Shown piece after piece: positions 25,376 to 34,241 of a stretch of 64,000 bases of DNA. The stretch is from Streptomyces echinatus (lineage in GTDB: Bacteria > Actinomycetota > Actinomycetes > Streptomycetales > Streptomycetaceae). The notes beneath the pieces were generated by a model, which had not been told where the DNA came from, searched no databases, and saw nothing but the letters and a program-made list of their open reading frames with translations. The DNA is taken from contig NZ_JACHJK010000012.1 of assembly GCF_014203595.1 (NCBI RefSeq), positions 142,135-206,134 of the forward strand. The letters run 5' to 3'. Position numbers and translations under genes: made by a program. Every line of letters begins with the position of its first letter. The stretch's first letter is position 1.

Positions 25376-27010
25376 GTGGACGTGAGCGGCGGGAGCGGGC
25401 AGCCGCGGTCCGGCAACGACGAGCCGGCCGAGCACCCCGCGGACCCAACGGCCCCGGCGACCGGACCCACCGACCGCTCCGGCCCCGAGCCCCAACCCGC
25501 GGCCCCCCGACAGCCCGCCCCTCCCACGGCCCGAGCGGAGAACGAGCCCGCGGACAAGCCGGCAGACGAAACCGAGCCCGACTCCGAGGACAAGGCCACG
25601 GACAAGCCCGAGGACGAGCCCGCGGGCAGGGCTGAGGGCCCGGCCGGGGGACCGGCCCCGGCGGCGACCCGCCCGGCCCCGGACCCAGCCCCCGCCACCG
25701 GCACGCCCCCCACCCCCGCCGACCCGGACCACGAAGCCCCCGGCGCGGTCCCCGGCCCCGGCGAACCCGGCCACCGGGCACCCGGCAGCGCCCACGACCA
25801 CCGGACCCTCGCACACTCCGGGATCGCCAAGGGCCGCCCGCCCGAGCCCCGGCCCAAGGAACCCGGCGGCGGCATCCTCATGGGCCGCCCCTTCGGCGTA
25901 CCCGTCTACGTCGCACCGAGCTGGTTCCTCGTCGCCGCCCTGATCACCTGGGTCTTCGGCGGACAGCTCGACCGCGTGCTGCCCGAGCTGGGCGCCGCCC
26001 GCTACCTGGTCTCCCTCTTCTTCGCGGTCGCCTTCTACGCCTCCGTACTCGTCCACGAACTGGCCCACACCGTCGCCGCGATCCGCTTCAAGCTCCCCGT
26101 CCGCCGCATCCAGCTGCAGTTCTTCGGCGGCGTCTCGGAGATCGAGAAAGAGGCCGAGACCCCCGGCCGCGAATTCGTCCTGGCCTTCGTCGGCCCCCTG
26201 CTCTCCCTCGTCCTGGCCGGCCTGTTCTACCTCGCCATGAAACCCGTCGAACCCGGCACCGTGCCCGGAGTCCTGCTCGCCGGCCTCATGGTCTCCAACC
26301 TCATCGTGGCGATCTTCAACCTCCTCCCCGGCCTCCCCCTCGACGGCGGCCGCATGCTCCGCGCCGTCGTCTGGAAACTGACCGGCAAACCGATGAGCGG
26401 CACCGTCGCCGCCGCCTGGGTCGGCCGCGCCCTCGCCATCGCCGTCCTGATCGGCCTCCCCCTGCTCAACTCCTCCGGCGCCCTCGGCGGCGGCAGCGAG
26501 GACAGGGGCGGCATGGACACCGTCACCGACGCCCTGCTCGCCGCCATCCTCGCCGGAATCATCTGGACCGGCGCCGGCAACAGCCTGCGCATGGCCCGAC
26601 TGCGCGAACACCTCCCCGAACTGCGCGCCCGCACCCTCACCCGGCGCGCCGTCCCCGTCGAGAACGACACCCCCCTCTCCGAAGCCCTCCGCCGCGCCAA
26701 CGCCGCCGGAGCCCGCGCCCTCGTCGTGGTCGACGCCGACGGCAACCCGCTCTCACTCGTCCGCGAGGCCGCCATCGTCGGCGTACCCGAACACCGCCGC
26801 CCCTGGGTCGCCGTCAGCGGCCTCGCCCAGGACCTCACCGACGGCATGCGGGTCTCCGCCGAACTCGCCGGAGAAGAACTCCTCGACGTCCTGCGGGCCA
26901 CCCCGGCCACCGAATACCTCGTCGTCGAGGAGACCGGCGAGATCTACGGCGTCCTGTCCGCGGCCGACGTCGAACGCGCCTTCGTCAAGGCGATGGCACG
27001 GCCGGTATGA
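25376..27010 (+). CDS. site-2 protease (M50) with C-terminal CBS domains
   Basis: A 544-residue intramembrane zinc metalloprotease. The first ~165 residues are Pro/Ala/Glu-rich and disordered. The conserved protein starts near MGRPFGVPVYVAPSWFLVAA. The zinc motif HELAH (about residue 227) lies in a membrane helix, and the third ligand is in LPGLPLDGGRMLRA, near residue 322. Four to six membrane helices are followed by a paired CBS module (about 425-540) that may sense nucleotides. Such proteases cut membrane-bound anti-sigma factors or other regulators. The start is GTG 25376 with GAGGGG upstream. trmI follows. Confidence 0.88.
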   Translation: MDVSGGSGQPRSGNDEPAEHPADPTAPATGPTDRSGPEPQPAAPRQPAPPTARAENEPADKPADETEPDSEDKATDKPEDEPAGRAEGPAGGPAPAATRPAPDPAPATGTPPTPADPDHEAPGAVPGPGEPGHRAPGSAHDHRTLAHSGIAKGRPPEPRPKEPGGGILMGRPFGVPVYVAPSWFLVAALITWVFGGQLDRVLPELGAARYLVSLFFAVAFYASVLVHELAHTVAAIRFKLPVRRIQLQFFGGVSEIEKEAETPGREFVLAFVGPLLSLVLAGLFYLAMKPVEPGTVPGVLLAGLMVSNLIVAIFNLLPGLPLDGGRMLRAVVWKLTGKPMSGTVAAAWVGRALAIAVLIGLPLLNSSGALGGGSEDRGGMDTVTDALLAAILAGIIWTGAGNSLRMARLREHLPELRARTLTRRAVPVENDTPLSEALRRANAAGARALVVVDADGNPLSLVREAAIVGVPEHRRPWVAVSGLAQDLTDGMRVSAELAGEELLDVLRATPATEYLVVEETGEIYGVLSAADVERAFVKAMARPV

Positions 27011-27120
27011 GCACCCCCGAACCCCGGGGAACCGCACCGGCCACACCACGGCCCGCACCCACCGCCCACCCCGCACCACGCGTGGCCGAGCCGCCGCCAC
27101 GGAACCGGTAGTCTGTTCAC

Positions 27121-28023
27121 ATGTCCGAACCGACCGGTGCCGCCCGCAGGCGCGGGCCCTTCAAGGTCGGGGACCAGGTACAGCTGACCGACCCCAAGGG
27201 TCGCCACTACACGTTCACGCTCGAAGCCGGGAAGAACTTCCACACCCACAAGGGTTCCTTCCCGCACGACGAACTGATCGGCGCTCCCGAGGGCAGCGTT
27301 GTCCGCACCACCGGCAACGTCGCCTACCTCGCGCTGCGCCCCCTGCTCCCCGACTACGTCCTGTCCATGCCCCGCGGGGCAGCCGTCGTCTACCCCAAGG
27401 ACGCGGGGCAGATCCTCGCCTTCGCCGACATCTTCCCCGGCGCCCGCGTCGTCGAAGCCGGCGTCGGCTCAGGCTCGCTCAGCAGCTTCCTGCTGCGCGC
27501 CATCGGCGACCAGGGCATGCTGCACTCCTACGAGCGCCGCGAGGACTTCGCCGAGATCGCGCAGGCGAACGTGGAACGCTACTTCGGCGGCCCCCACCCC
27601 GCCTGGCAGCTCACCGTCGGCGACCTCCAGGACAACCTGTCCGACACCGACGTCGACCGCGTCATCCTCGACATGCTCGCCCCCTGGGAATGCCTGGAAG
27701 CCGTCTCCAAGGCACTCGTCCCCGGCGGCATCCTCTGCTGCTACGTGGCCACCACCACCCAGCTCGCCCGGACCGTCGAGTCCATCCGGGAAATCGGCTG
27801 CTTCAACGAGCCGACCGCCTGGGAGACCATGATCCGCAACTGGCACATCGAGGGCCTGGCCGTCCGCCCCGACCACCGCATGATCGGCCACACCGGCTTC
27901 CTGCTCACCGCCCGCCGCCTCGCCGACGGCGTCGAACCGCCCATGCGCCGCCGCCGCCCCGCCAAGGGCGCCTACGGCGAGGACTACGCCGGCCCCAACG
28001 CCGACGGCGGCGCCGGCCGCTGA
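27121..28023 (+). CDS. trmI: tRNA (adenine-58-N1)-methyltransferase
   Basis: A 300-residue TrmI-type Rossmann methyltransferase. An N-terminal beta domain (GPFKVGDQVQLTDPKGRHYT) precedes the SAM-binding motif VVEAGVGSGSLSSFLLRA near residue 107, then DVDRVILDMLAPWECLEA and LVPGGILCCYVATTTQLART. The tetrameric enzyme methylates A58 in the tRNA T-loop using SAM. The M. tuberculosis orthologue Rv2118c is also encoded close to the proteasome ATPase gene. A -10-like TAGTCT (27109-27114) ends 6 bases before the ATG and no ribosome site is visible, so the mRNA is probably leaderless. A 21-bp terminator follows. Confidence 0.94.
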   Translation: MSEPTGAARRRGPFKVGDQVQLTDPKGRHYTFTLEAGKNFHTHKGSFPHDELIGAPEGSVVRTTGNVAYLALRPLLPDYVLSMPRGAAVVYPKDAGQILAFADIFPGARVVEAGVGSGSLSSFLLRAIGDQGMLHSYERREDFAEIAQANVERYFGGPHPAWQLTVGDLQDNLSDTDVDRVILDMLAPWECLEAVSKALVPGGILCCYVATTTQLARTVESIREIGCFNEPTAWETMIRNWHIEGLAVRPDHRMIGHTGFLLTARRLADGVEPPMRRRRPAKGAYGEDYAGPNADGGAGR

Positions 28024-28048
28024 CCGGCCACCCACCCGCACAACGCCA

Positions 28049-28099
28049 GGGCGCCGTGACCGAGTTCCCCCGACCCACGGGAACTCGGCCACGGCGCCC
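28049..28099 (+). terminator. long terminator hairpin after trmI
   Basis: A 21-bp stem (28049-28069 with 28079-28099) with a single A-C mismatch and a 9-base loop starts 26 bases after the stop. Confidence 0.85.
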
Positions 28100-28273
28100 C
28101 CGCGTTGACCGCACACCAGCACCCCCACCCCACCCGCACCCCCGAGCCCCGCACGAACCCGCGCACCGGCACGCCACCCGCGGCAATCCCGGACCCCGCC
28201 GTTCCCCCGCACTGTGACGTGTGGCACCATGCAGGCCACCCCACCGGCACAGCCCTCACAGGAGACACTCCTC

Positions 28274-28852
28274 GTGCAGCAATCCGCCGTTCCGGAGCTC
28301 GCCCACACCCAGACCCGGCCCATCCACTGGATCGCCACCGCCACCGCCGTCGCCGGCGTCGTGGCCCTCACCTCCGTCATCCAGCCCGGATCGGCCACCG
28401 CCGCCCAGAGCGCCACCGGAACCAAGACCCGGCCCGCCCCCGCCGCCGCACCACCCAGCACGACCGGCGTGGACTTCCCCCTGCAATGCGGACCCGTCAA
28501 AGCGCTGGTCGTCAAAAAAGCCACCGGAGACCTGGACGGCGACGGCAGACCGGAAACCGTCGCCGTCGTGCACTGCGACGCCCCCATGGGCACCCCGCCC
28601 GACGGCCTCTACGTCCTCACCCGCTCCGCCGACAGCGCCACACCCCGCGTCATCGCCACCCTCGTCCAGCCCCGGGAACGACTCACCGTCACCGACTTCA
28701 CCGTCCACGGGCGCACCGTCTCCGCCACCCTGCTCGGCTACTCCTCGGACACCGTGCCCAGTTGCTGCCCCGACACGAAGACCCCGGCCACATGGCAGTG
28801 GAACGGCAACGCCTTCCTCCGCTCCACTCCGGCCGGGGCCCACAGCGTCTGA
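28274..28852 (+). CDS. secreted protein of unknown function with a DxDxDG-like loop
   Basis: I do not recognise the family. The preferred start is GTG 28274, with AGGAGA eight bases upstream, giving 192 residues. A hydrophobic segment (about residues 20-40, ATAVAGVVALTSVI) ending in SATAAQS resembles a secretion signal. The mature part has a disordered Thr/Pro/Ala linker and then a compact domain containing GDLDGDGRPETVAVV, similar to calcium-binding FG-GAP/EF-like loops, plus Cys pairs (LQCGPV, VHCDAP, SCCPD) that could form disulfides. It converges on the ferredoxin gene, with 7 bases between stops. Confidence 0.7.
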   Translation: MQQSAVPELAHTQTRPIHWIATATAVAGVVALTSVIQPGSATAAQSATGTKTRPAPAAAPPSTTGVDFPLQCGPVKALVVKKATGDLDGDGRPETVAVVHCDAPMGTPPDGLYVLTRSADSATPRVIATLVQPRERLTVTDFTVHGRTVSATLLGYSSDTVPSCCPDTKTPATWQWNGNAFLRSTPAGAHSV

Positions 28853-28859
28853 ACCCGGC

Positions 28860-29156
28860 TCACTCCGCCCCGGGCCCGTACACCTCCACCTGGTCCACGA
28901 CCCGGCGCACGTGGATGCACTCGCCCGGACACTCCTTCGCCGAATCCACCACATCCGTCAGCAACGGCAGCGGCACCGGCGTCACAGCCCCCGGAGCCTG
29001 CAGCAGCTCGTCGTCCGCACCCTTCACATAGGCCAGCCCGTCGATGTCCAGCTCGAACACCTCCGGAGCGTACTGAGCGCAGATCCCGTCGCCGGTACAC
29101 AGGTCCTGGTCGATCCAGACCTCCAGCGCCTCCCCGCCCGGGGCCTCCTGCTGCAC
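28860..29156 (-). CDS. 3Fe-4S/4Fe-4S-type ferredoxin
   Basis: A 98-residue ferredoxin of the type that serves actinobacterial P450s and other monooxygenases. Cluster ligands are visible in LCTGDGICAQYAPEVFE (Cys-x5-Cys) and KECPGECIHV near the C-terminus. The replacement of the middle Cys of a classical CxxCxxC by a longer spacing favours a 3Fe-4S cluster. GTG 29156 has AGGAG eight bases upstream; ATG 29174 lacks a ribosome site. The electron-transfer partner is unknown; the only P450 here is the conservon gene at 52 kb. Confidence 0.85.
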   Translation of the reverse strand: MQQEAPGGEALEVWIDQDLCTGDGICAQYAPEVFELDIDGLAYVKGADDELLQAPGAVTPVPLPLLTDVVDSAKECPGECIHVRRVVDQVEVYGPGAE

Positions 29157-29683
29157 GGTCACCTCTCCTGCCATCGTTACGCCGCAACCCCCGGACGCCG
29201 ACACGGCCAGCCCGGTCCGCTCCAGCGGCTGTTGAACACCCCCGACCCTACCCCCGCCCGCCACACGCCCCCATGGCGACCGGACCGGGGTTTCCCGCCC
29301 CGCCCCCTCGGGTACCAGCGCCGGACCGGAAGACACCCGCCACGGCGACCGGGTCGACCACCCCACCCCGCCACGGCAGTGACACCATCCGCCCGAACCG
29401 TCGCTCTGCGTGATGCACGCCCGAGCGCGCTGCGCGCTGCCCGCACACGACCCCAACAGTCCGCAGCGGACAACTCCGGCCAGTCACGGAGGGTTTTGAC
29501 CACGCCATGCAAGGAACAACCTGCTTTCCCCTCACGTTCAGTGGGTATCCCCTCCGTGCGAGGCAGTGTGCACCGGGTGACCGACGACACACCTTGACAG
29601 TCTTTGTGATCTAGGGGTTTCAATCGACACCCACCCAGGTAGGGTCTGGAAGCGTCCAGCTCCCCTTGGAGGAGGTGAGGACC
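29157..29683. other. 527-base intergenic region with the arc promoter
   Basis: This divergent spacer separates the ferredoxin gene and arc. No gene is seen. A TTGACA hexamer lies at 29594-29599. A better-spaced arc promoter candidate is GTTTCA (29617-29622), 17 bases, then TAGGGT (29640-29645). The arc ribosome site is GGAGG at 29671. Confidence 0.55.
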
Positions 29684-31450
29684 GTGGCAGCCCACGACGA
29701 CGACATGAACCGCGGCATCCGCCCGGGACGCGGGTCCGACGACCCGGCCGGGCAGATCGCCTACCTTGAGCAGGAGATCGCCGTCCTGCGCCGCAAGCTC
29801 GCCGACTCTCCGCGCCACACGAGGATTCTCGAAGAGCGGATCGTCGAGCTGCAGACCAATCTGGCCGGCGTCTCCGCCCAGAACGAACGACTGGCCAACA
29901 CACTCCGCGAGGCCCGCGACCAGATCGTGGCCCTCAAAGAAGAAGTCGACCGGCTCGCCCAGCCACCGGCCGGCTTCGGAGTCTTCCTGCAAGCCAACGA
30001 GGACGGCACCGCCGACATCTTCACCGGCGGCCGCAAACTCCGCGTGAACGTCAGCCCCGGCGTCGAACTCGACGACCTGCGGCGCGGCCAGGAAATCATG
30101 CTCAACGAAGCGCTCAACGTGGTCGAAGCCATGGAATTCGAGCGCGTCGGCGACATCGTCACCCTCAAGGAAATCCTCGAGGACGGCGAGCGCGCCCTCG
30201 TACTGGGGCACACCGACGAGGAACGGGTGGTACGGCTCGCCGAGCCGCTGCTGGACGTCACCATCCGCCCCGGCGACGCCCTCCTGCTCGAACCCCGCTC
30301 CGGCTACGTCTACGAAGTCGTGCCCAAGAGCGAGGTCGAGGAGCTCGTCCTCGAAGAAGTCCCCGACATCGGCTACGAGCAGATCGGCGGCCTCGGCAAC
30401 CAGATCGAAGCCATCCGCGACGCCGTCGAGCTCCCCTACCTCTACCCCGACCTCTTCCGCGAGCACGAGCTCCGCCCGCCCAAGGGCGTCCTGCTCTACG
30501 GCCCCCCCGGCTGCGGCAAGACACTCATCGCCAAAGCCGTCGCGAACTCACTCGCCAAAAAGGTCGCCGAGGTCACCGGCCAAGCCGCCGGCAAGAGCTT
30601 CTTCCTCAACATCAAGGGCCCCGAGCTCCTCAACAAATACGTCGGCGAGACCGAACGGCAGATCCGCCTCGTCTTCCAGCGCGCACGCGAGAAAGCCAGC
30701 GAGGGCACCCCCGTCATCGTCTTCTTCGACGAGATGGAATCCCTCTTCCGCACCCGCGGCTCCGGCGTCAGCTCCGACGTGGAGAACACCATCGTCCCCC
30801 AGCTCCTCGCCGAGATCGACGGCGTGGAAGGCCTCCAGAACGTGGTCGTCATCGGCGCCTCCAACCGCGAGGACATGATCGACCCCGCCATCCTCCGCCC
30901 CGGCCGGCTCGACGTGAAGATCAAGATCGAGCGCCCGGACGCGGAAGCGGCCAAGGACATCTTCGGCAAGTACCTCACCGAACGCCTCCCCCTGCACGCC
31001 GACGACCTCGGCGAACACGGCGGCGACAAGGCCACCACCGTCCAGAGCATGATCCAGACGGCGGTCGAGCAGATGTACGCCGAATCCGAGGAGAACCGCT
31101 TCCTGGAAGTCACCTACGCCAACGGCGACAAGGAAGTCCTCTACTTCAAGGACTTCAACTCCGGCGCCATGATCGAGAACATCGTCGGACGCGCCAAGAA
31201 AATGGCGATCAAGGACTTCCTCGAAAAGACCCAGAAGGGCCTCCGCGTCTCCCACCTCCTCCAAGCCTGCGTGGACGAGTTCAAGGAGAACGAGGACCTG
31301 CCCAACACCACCAACCCCGACGACTGGGCCCGCATCTCCGGAAAGAAGGGCGAACGGATCGTCTACATCCGCACCCTCATCACCGGAAAGCAGGGCGCGG
31401 ACACCGGACGCTCCATCGACACGGTGGCGAACACCGGTCAGTACCTGTAA
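29684..31450 (+). CDS. arc: proteasome-associated AAA+ unfoldase ARC/Mpa
   Basis: A 588-residue hexameric ATPase that recognises pupylated proteins, unfolds them and feeds the 20S proteasome. The N-terminal coiled coil (about 18-90; QIAYLEQEIAVLRRKLADSP) binds Pup. Two OB folds (about 95-240) precede the AAA module, with Walker A GPPGCGKT near residue 273, Walker B VIVFFDEMES and sensor GASNRE. The C-terminal GQYL carries the penultimate Tyr needed to dock in the proteasome alpha ring. GTG 29684 (AAHDDDMNRGI) has GGAGG 8 bases upstream. A textbook terminator follows. Confidence 0.97.
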   Translation: MAAHDDDMNRGIRPGRGSDDPAGQIAYLEQEIAVLRRKLADSPRHTRILEERIVELQTNLAGVSAQNERLANTLREARDQIVALKEEVDRLAQPPAGFGVFLQANEDGTADIFTGGRKLRVNVSPGVELDDLRRGQEIMLNEALNVVEAMEFERVGDIVTLKEILEDGERALVLGHTDEERVVRLAEPLLDVTIRPGDALLLEPRSGYVYEVVPKSEVEELVLEEVPDIGYEQIGGLGNQIEAIRDAVELPYLYPDLFREHELRPPKGVLLYGPPGCGKTLIAKAVANSLAKKVAEVTGQAAGKSFFLNIKGPELLNKYVGETERQIRLVFQRAREKASEGTPVIVFFDEMESLFRTRGSGVSSDVENTIVPQLLAEIDGVEGLQNVVVIGASNREDMIDPAILRPGRLDVKIKIERPDAEAAKDIFGKYLTERLPLHADDLGEHGGDKATTVQSMIQTAVEQMYAESEENRFLEVTYANGDKEVLYFKDFNSGAMIENIVGRAKKMAIKDFLEKTQKGLRVSHLLQACVDEFKENEDLPNTTNPDDWARISGKKGERIVYIRTLITGKQGADTGRSIDTVANTGQYL

Positions 31451-31458
31451 AAGCAGGG

Positions 31459-31502
31459 CGGCTGCGGGTGCCCTCACCGGGTACCCGCAGCCGACTGTTT
31501 TT
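31459..31502 (+). terminator. Rho-independent terminator of arc
   Basis: A 15-bp stem (31459-31473 with 31479-31493, one G-U) and a 5-base loop are followed by a T-run at 31498-31502. This is one of the few in the window with a T-tract. Confidence 0.92.
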
Positions 31503-31682
31503 CCGGCCACGACCGGAGCAGCCAATGACGCAAATGATCTCCCCACCAGCGCAAAGGCGTTCTAGGCTCGTTCCTACCGCCGAGTCGCGCAGTGTGGGGA
31601 CGGGCACCGCACACGCACCGGAGCGCCAGCGGTACTTGAGCGGCGCCCACGACCGAGGGCGCCGCCGGGCAAGGAGGGCCGC

Positions 31683-33194
31683 ATGACCGTACGGCGAGTA
31701 ATGGGCATCGAGACGGAGTACGGGATCTCCGTCCCCGGCCACCCCAACGCCAATGCCATGCTCACCTCGTCCCAGATCGTCAACGCCTACGCGGCGGCGA
31801 TGCACCGGGCCCGCCGGGCCCGCTGGGACTTCGAGGAGGAGAACCCGCTCCGGGACGCGCGAGGCTTCGACCTCGCCCGGGAAGCCGCCGACGCCAGCCA
31901 GCTCACCGACGAGGACATCGGCCTCGCCAACGTGATCCTGACCAACGGCGCACGCCTCTACGTCGACCACGCCCACCCCGAATACAGCGCCCCCGAGGTC
32001 ACCAACCCCCGCGACGCCGTCCTCTGGGACAAGGCCGGCGAACGCATCATGGCCGAGGCCGCCGAACGAGCCGCCCAGCTCCCCGGCGCCCAGCCCATCC
32101 ACCTCTACAAGAACAACACCGACAACAAGGGCGCCAGCTACGGCACGCACGAGAACTACCTGATGAAGCGGGAGACCCCCTTCTCCGACATCGTGCGCCA
32201 CCTCACGCCCTTCTTCGTCTCCCGCCAGGTCTTCGCCGGCGCCGGCCGCGTCGGCATCGGCCAGGACGGCCACGAGCACGGCTTCCAGCTCAGCCAGCGC
32301 GCGGACTACTTCGAGGTCGAGGTCGGCCTGGAGACCACCCTCAAGCGCCCCATCATCAACACCCGCGACGAACCCCACGCCGACGCGGAGAAGTACCGCC
32401 GCCTGCACGTGATCATCGGCGACGCGAACCTCTCGGAGATCTCCACCTACCTCAAACTCGGCACCACCGCCCTGGTCCTCTCCATGATCGAAGACGGCTT
32501 CATCGCCGTCGACCTGGCCGTCGACCAGCCCGTACGCACCCTCCACCAGGTCTCCCACGACCCCTCCCTCAAGCGCCTGATCACCCTGCGCAGCGGACGC
32601 ACACTCACCGCGGTCCAGCTCCAGATGGAGTACTTCGAACTGGCCCGCAAGTACGTCGAGGAACGCCACGGCGCCGACGCCGACGACCAGACCAGGGACG
32701 TCCTCAGCCGCTGGGAGGACACCCTCACCCGGCTCGAGAACGACCCCATGAGCCTGGCCGGCGAACTCGACTGGGTCGTCAAACGAGAGCTCATGGAGGG
32801 CTACCGCCGCCGCGACAGCCTCGACTGGGACGCCGCCAAGCTCCACCTCCTCGACCTCCAGTACGCCGACGTACGCGCCGAGAAGGGCCTCTACAACCGC
32901 CTCGTGGCCCGCGGACGCATCAAACGCCTCCTGGACGAGTCCGAGGTCGACACGGCCCGCACCAAGCCGCCGGAGGACACCCGCGCCTACTTCCGCGGCC
33001 GCTGCCTGGAGCAGTACGCCGACGACGTCGCCGCGGCCAGCTGGGACTCGGTCATCTTCGACCTCCCCGGCCGGGACTCCCTCCAGCGCGTTCCAACCCT
33101 GGAACCGCTACGCGGAACGCGAAATCACGTCAAGGAGCTGCTCGACCGCTGCCGCACCGCGGAAGACCTGGTCAGGGTCCTGTCAGGCGGCTGA
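31683..33194 (+). CDS. dop: Pup deamidase/depupylase
   Basis: A 503-residue carboxylate-amine ligase-fold enzyme that removes Pup from substrates and, where Pup ends in Gln, deamidates it. The Mg-ATP site is marked by Glu10 in MGIETEYGIS, the catalytic Asp95 in RLYVDHAHPEYSAPE, and KNNTDNKGASYGTHENYL. The Dop-specific loop between about residues 50 and 80 separates it from PafA. ATG 31683 has AGGAGGGCC upstream, and a -10-like TAGGCT lies at 31563. It precedes pup by 173 bases. Because the Pup encoded here already ends in Glu, the depupylase activity is probably its main job. Confidence 0.96.
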   Translation: MTVRRVMGIETEYGISVPGHPNANAMLTSSQIVNAYAAAMHRARRARWDFEEENPLRDARGFDLAREAADASQLTDEDIGLANVILTNGARLYVDHAHPEYSAPEVTNPRDAVLWDKAGERIMAEAAERAAQLPGAQPIHLYKNNTDNKGASYGTHENYLMKRETPFSDIVRHLTPFFVSRQVFAGAGRVGIGQDGHEHGFQLSQRADYFEVEVGLETTLKRPIINTRDEPHADAEKYRRLHVIIGDANLSEISTYLKLGTTALVLSMIEDGFIAVDLAVDQPVRTLHQVSHDPSLKRLITLRSGRTLTAVQLQMEYFELARKYVEERHGADADDQTRDVLSRWEDTLTRLENDPMSLAGELDWVVKRELMEGYRRRDSLDWDAAKLHLLDLQYADVRAEKGLYNRLVARGRIKRLLDESEVDTARTKPPEDTRAYFRGRCLEQYADDVAAASWDSVIFDLPGRDSLQRVPTLEPLRGTRNHVKELLDRCRTAEDLVRVLSGG

Positions 33195-33367
33195 GCGCGA
33201 TCAGCGGGTACTCGTACCGCCCCGGGCGGGCGGGGTGGAAATCCCCCCGTCCGGGAATCATCGAGATGGCCCCCGCACGTTGTGGAAACTGCGGGGCCGA
33301 TGTCGGACCCGGACTATAGGGTCTGATCATCACCGATCGGCAGGCGAATCTGAGCGGGGTGAGGGAC

Positions 33368-33586
33368 ATGGCAACCAAGGACACCGGCGGCGGCCAGCAG
33401 AAGGCGACGCACTCGACGGAAGAGGTCGAGGAGCAGACCCAGGAAGCGCAGGCCTCGGAGGACCTGAAGGAACGGCACGAGAAGCTGTCGGACGACGTGG
33501 ACTCGGTGCTGGACGAGATCGACGACGTACTCGAGGAAAACGCCGAGGACTTCGTGCGCTCCTTCGTGCAAAAAGGCGGAGAGTAA
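33368..33586 (+). CDS. pup: prokaryotic ubiquitin-like protein Pup, ending Gly-Gly-Glu
   Basis: A 72-residue intrinsically disordered modifier. The start ATKDTGGGQQK and the C-terminal DFVRSFVQKGGE are diagnostic. Residues about 17-58 form the segment that becomes helical on binding Arc. The last codon is GAG, so the protein is made with the C-terminal Glu that PafA couples to substrate lysines, without prior deamidation. Lysines are at 4, 12, 34, 39 and 69. ATG 33368 is preceded by GGTGAGGG. A -10-like TATAGG sits about 50 bases upstream. The endonuclease gene and prcBA follow in the same direction. Confidence 0.97.
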   Translation: MATKDTGGGQQKATHSTEEVEEQTQEAQASEDLKERHEKLSDDVDSVLDEIDDVLEENAEDFVRSFVQKGGE

Positions 33587-33635
33587 AGGTCAATCAGTCG
33601 GTTTGCCTTCGAAGTGAAGGTGGCGGGGGAAACGG

Positions 33636-34241
33636 GTGGCTGAGGAACCGGGCACGAAGGAGTGCCGGAAGTGCGGACGGGATCTGGCGCTCGCGGCATT
33701 CGCGAAGGACAGAAATCGGCGCGATGGCCTCCAGGTGCACTGCCGGGAGTGCGTGGCGGAGTACAGCGCTGCGCACTACCGGCGTCGCCGAGAGGCCATC
33801 GGCAAACCCGTACGGGAAAGAGTGGAAGTGCCGGCCGGTCACAAGCTGTGCCGGATGTGCGGTGATATCAAGTCGCACAGCGAGTGGCATCGCAATGCCA
33901 CGGCTTCCGACGGATTGTCCACGCGCTGCAAGGCGTGCCGGGCCGCTGAGGGACGCGCGAACCACCTGAGGCGCAGCTACGGCCTGACCGAGGCCGAGCG
34001 GGATGCGATGGTCGTGTCTCAGCGTGAGCTCTGTGCCATCTGTCTGGACGGCCCGCCCGAGCATGTGGATCACTGCCACAAGACGGGTAGGGTCCGTGGC
34101 GTACTGTGCTTCAACTGCAATTCGGCCATCGGCAAATTGAGGGACGACCCCGACGTTGGCCGTCGTGCTGTTGCCTATCTGGAAGGAAACCTGTGGAAGC
34201 CAACACTCGTGGCACCGGGCGTCTACCAGCTGCCTTCCTGA
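33636..34241 (+). CDS. endonuclease VII/HNH-type nuclease embedded in the proteasome operon
   Basis: A 201-residue protein. Two similar zinc-finger units (CRKCGRDLALAAFAK...CREC, about 10-40, and CRMCGDIKSHSEWHR...CKAC, about 72-101) precede an endonuclease VII domain (about 125-185). That domain has CAICLDGPPEHVDHCHKTGR and GVLCFNCNSAIG, with the catalytic His in DHCH. Relatives of T4 endonuclease VII cut branched DNA; the activity here is untested. GTG 33636 is preceded by GGGGGA. The last 49 bases overlap prcB, whose ribosome site lies inside this gene. A-/T-ending codons look more frequent than in dop or prcB. From memory it is conserved here in Streptomyces. Confidence 0.85.
   Translation: MAEEPGTKECRKCGRDLALAAFAKDRNRRDGLQVHCRECVAEYSAAHYRRRREAIGKPVRERVEVPAGHKLCRMCGDIKSHSEWHRNATASDGLSTRCKACRAAEGRANHLRRSYGLTEAERDAMVVSQRELCAICLDGPPEHVDHCHKTGRVRGVLCFNCNSAIGKLRDDPDVGRRAVAYLEGNLWKPTLVAPGVYQLPS

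Noticed and set aside
34106..34192. Upstream extension of prcB to 34106
   Set aside because: The extra residues are unlike known PrcB propeptides; GTG 34193 gives the expected VEANTR start with a ribosome site.
33636..34241. Endonuclease gene as part of an insertion sequence or prophage
   Set aside because: No flanking inverted repeats, target duplications, integrase or phage genes; it overlaps prcB tightly.
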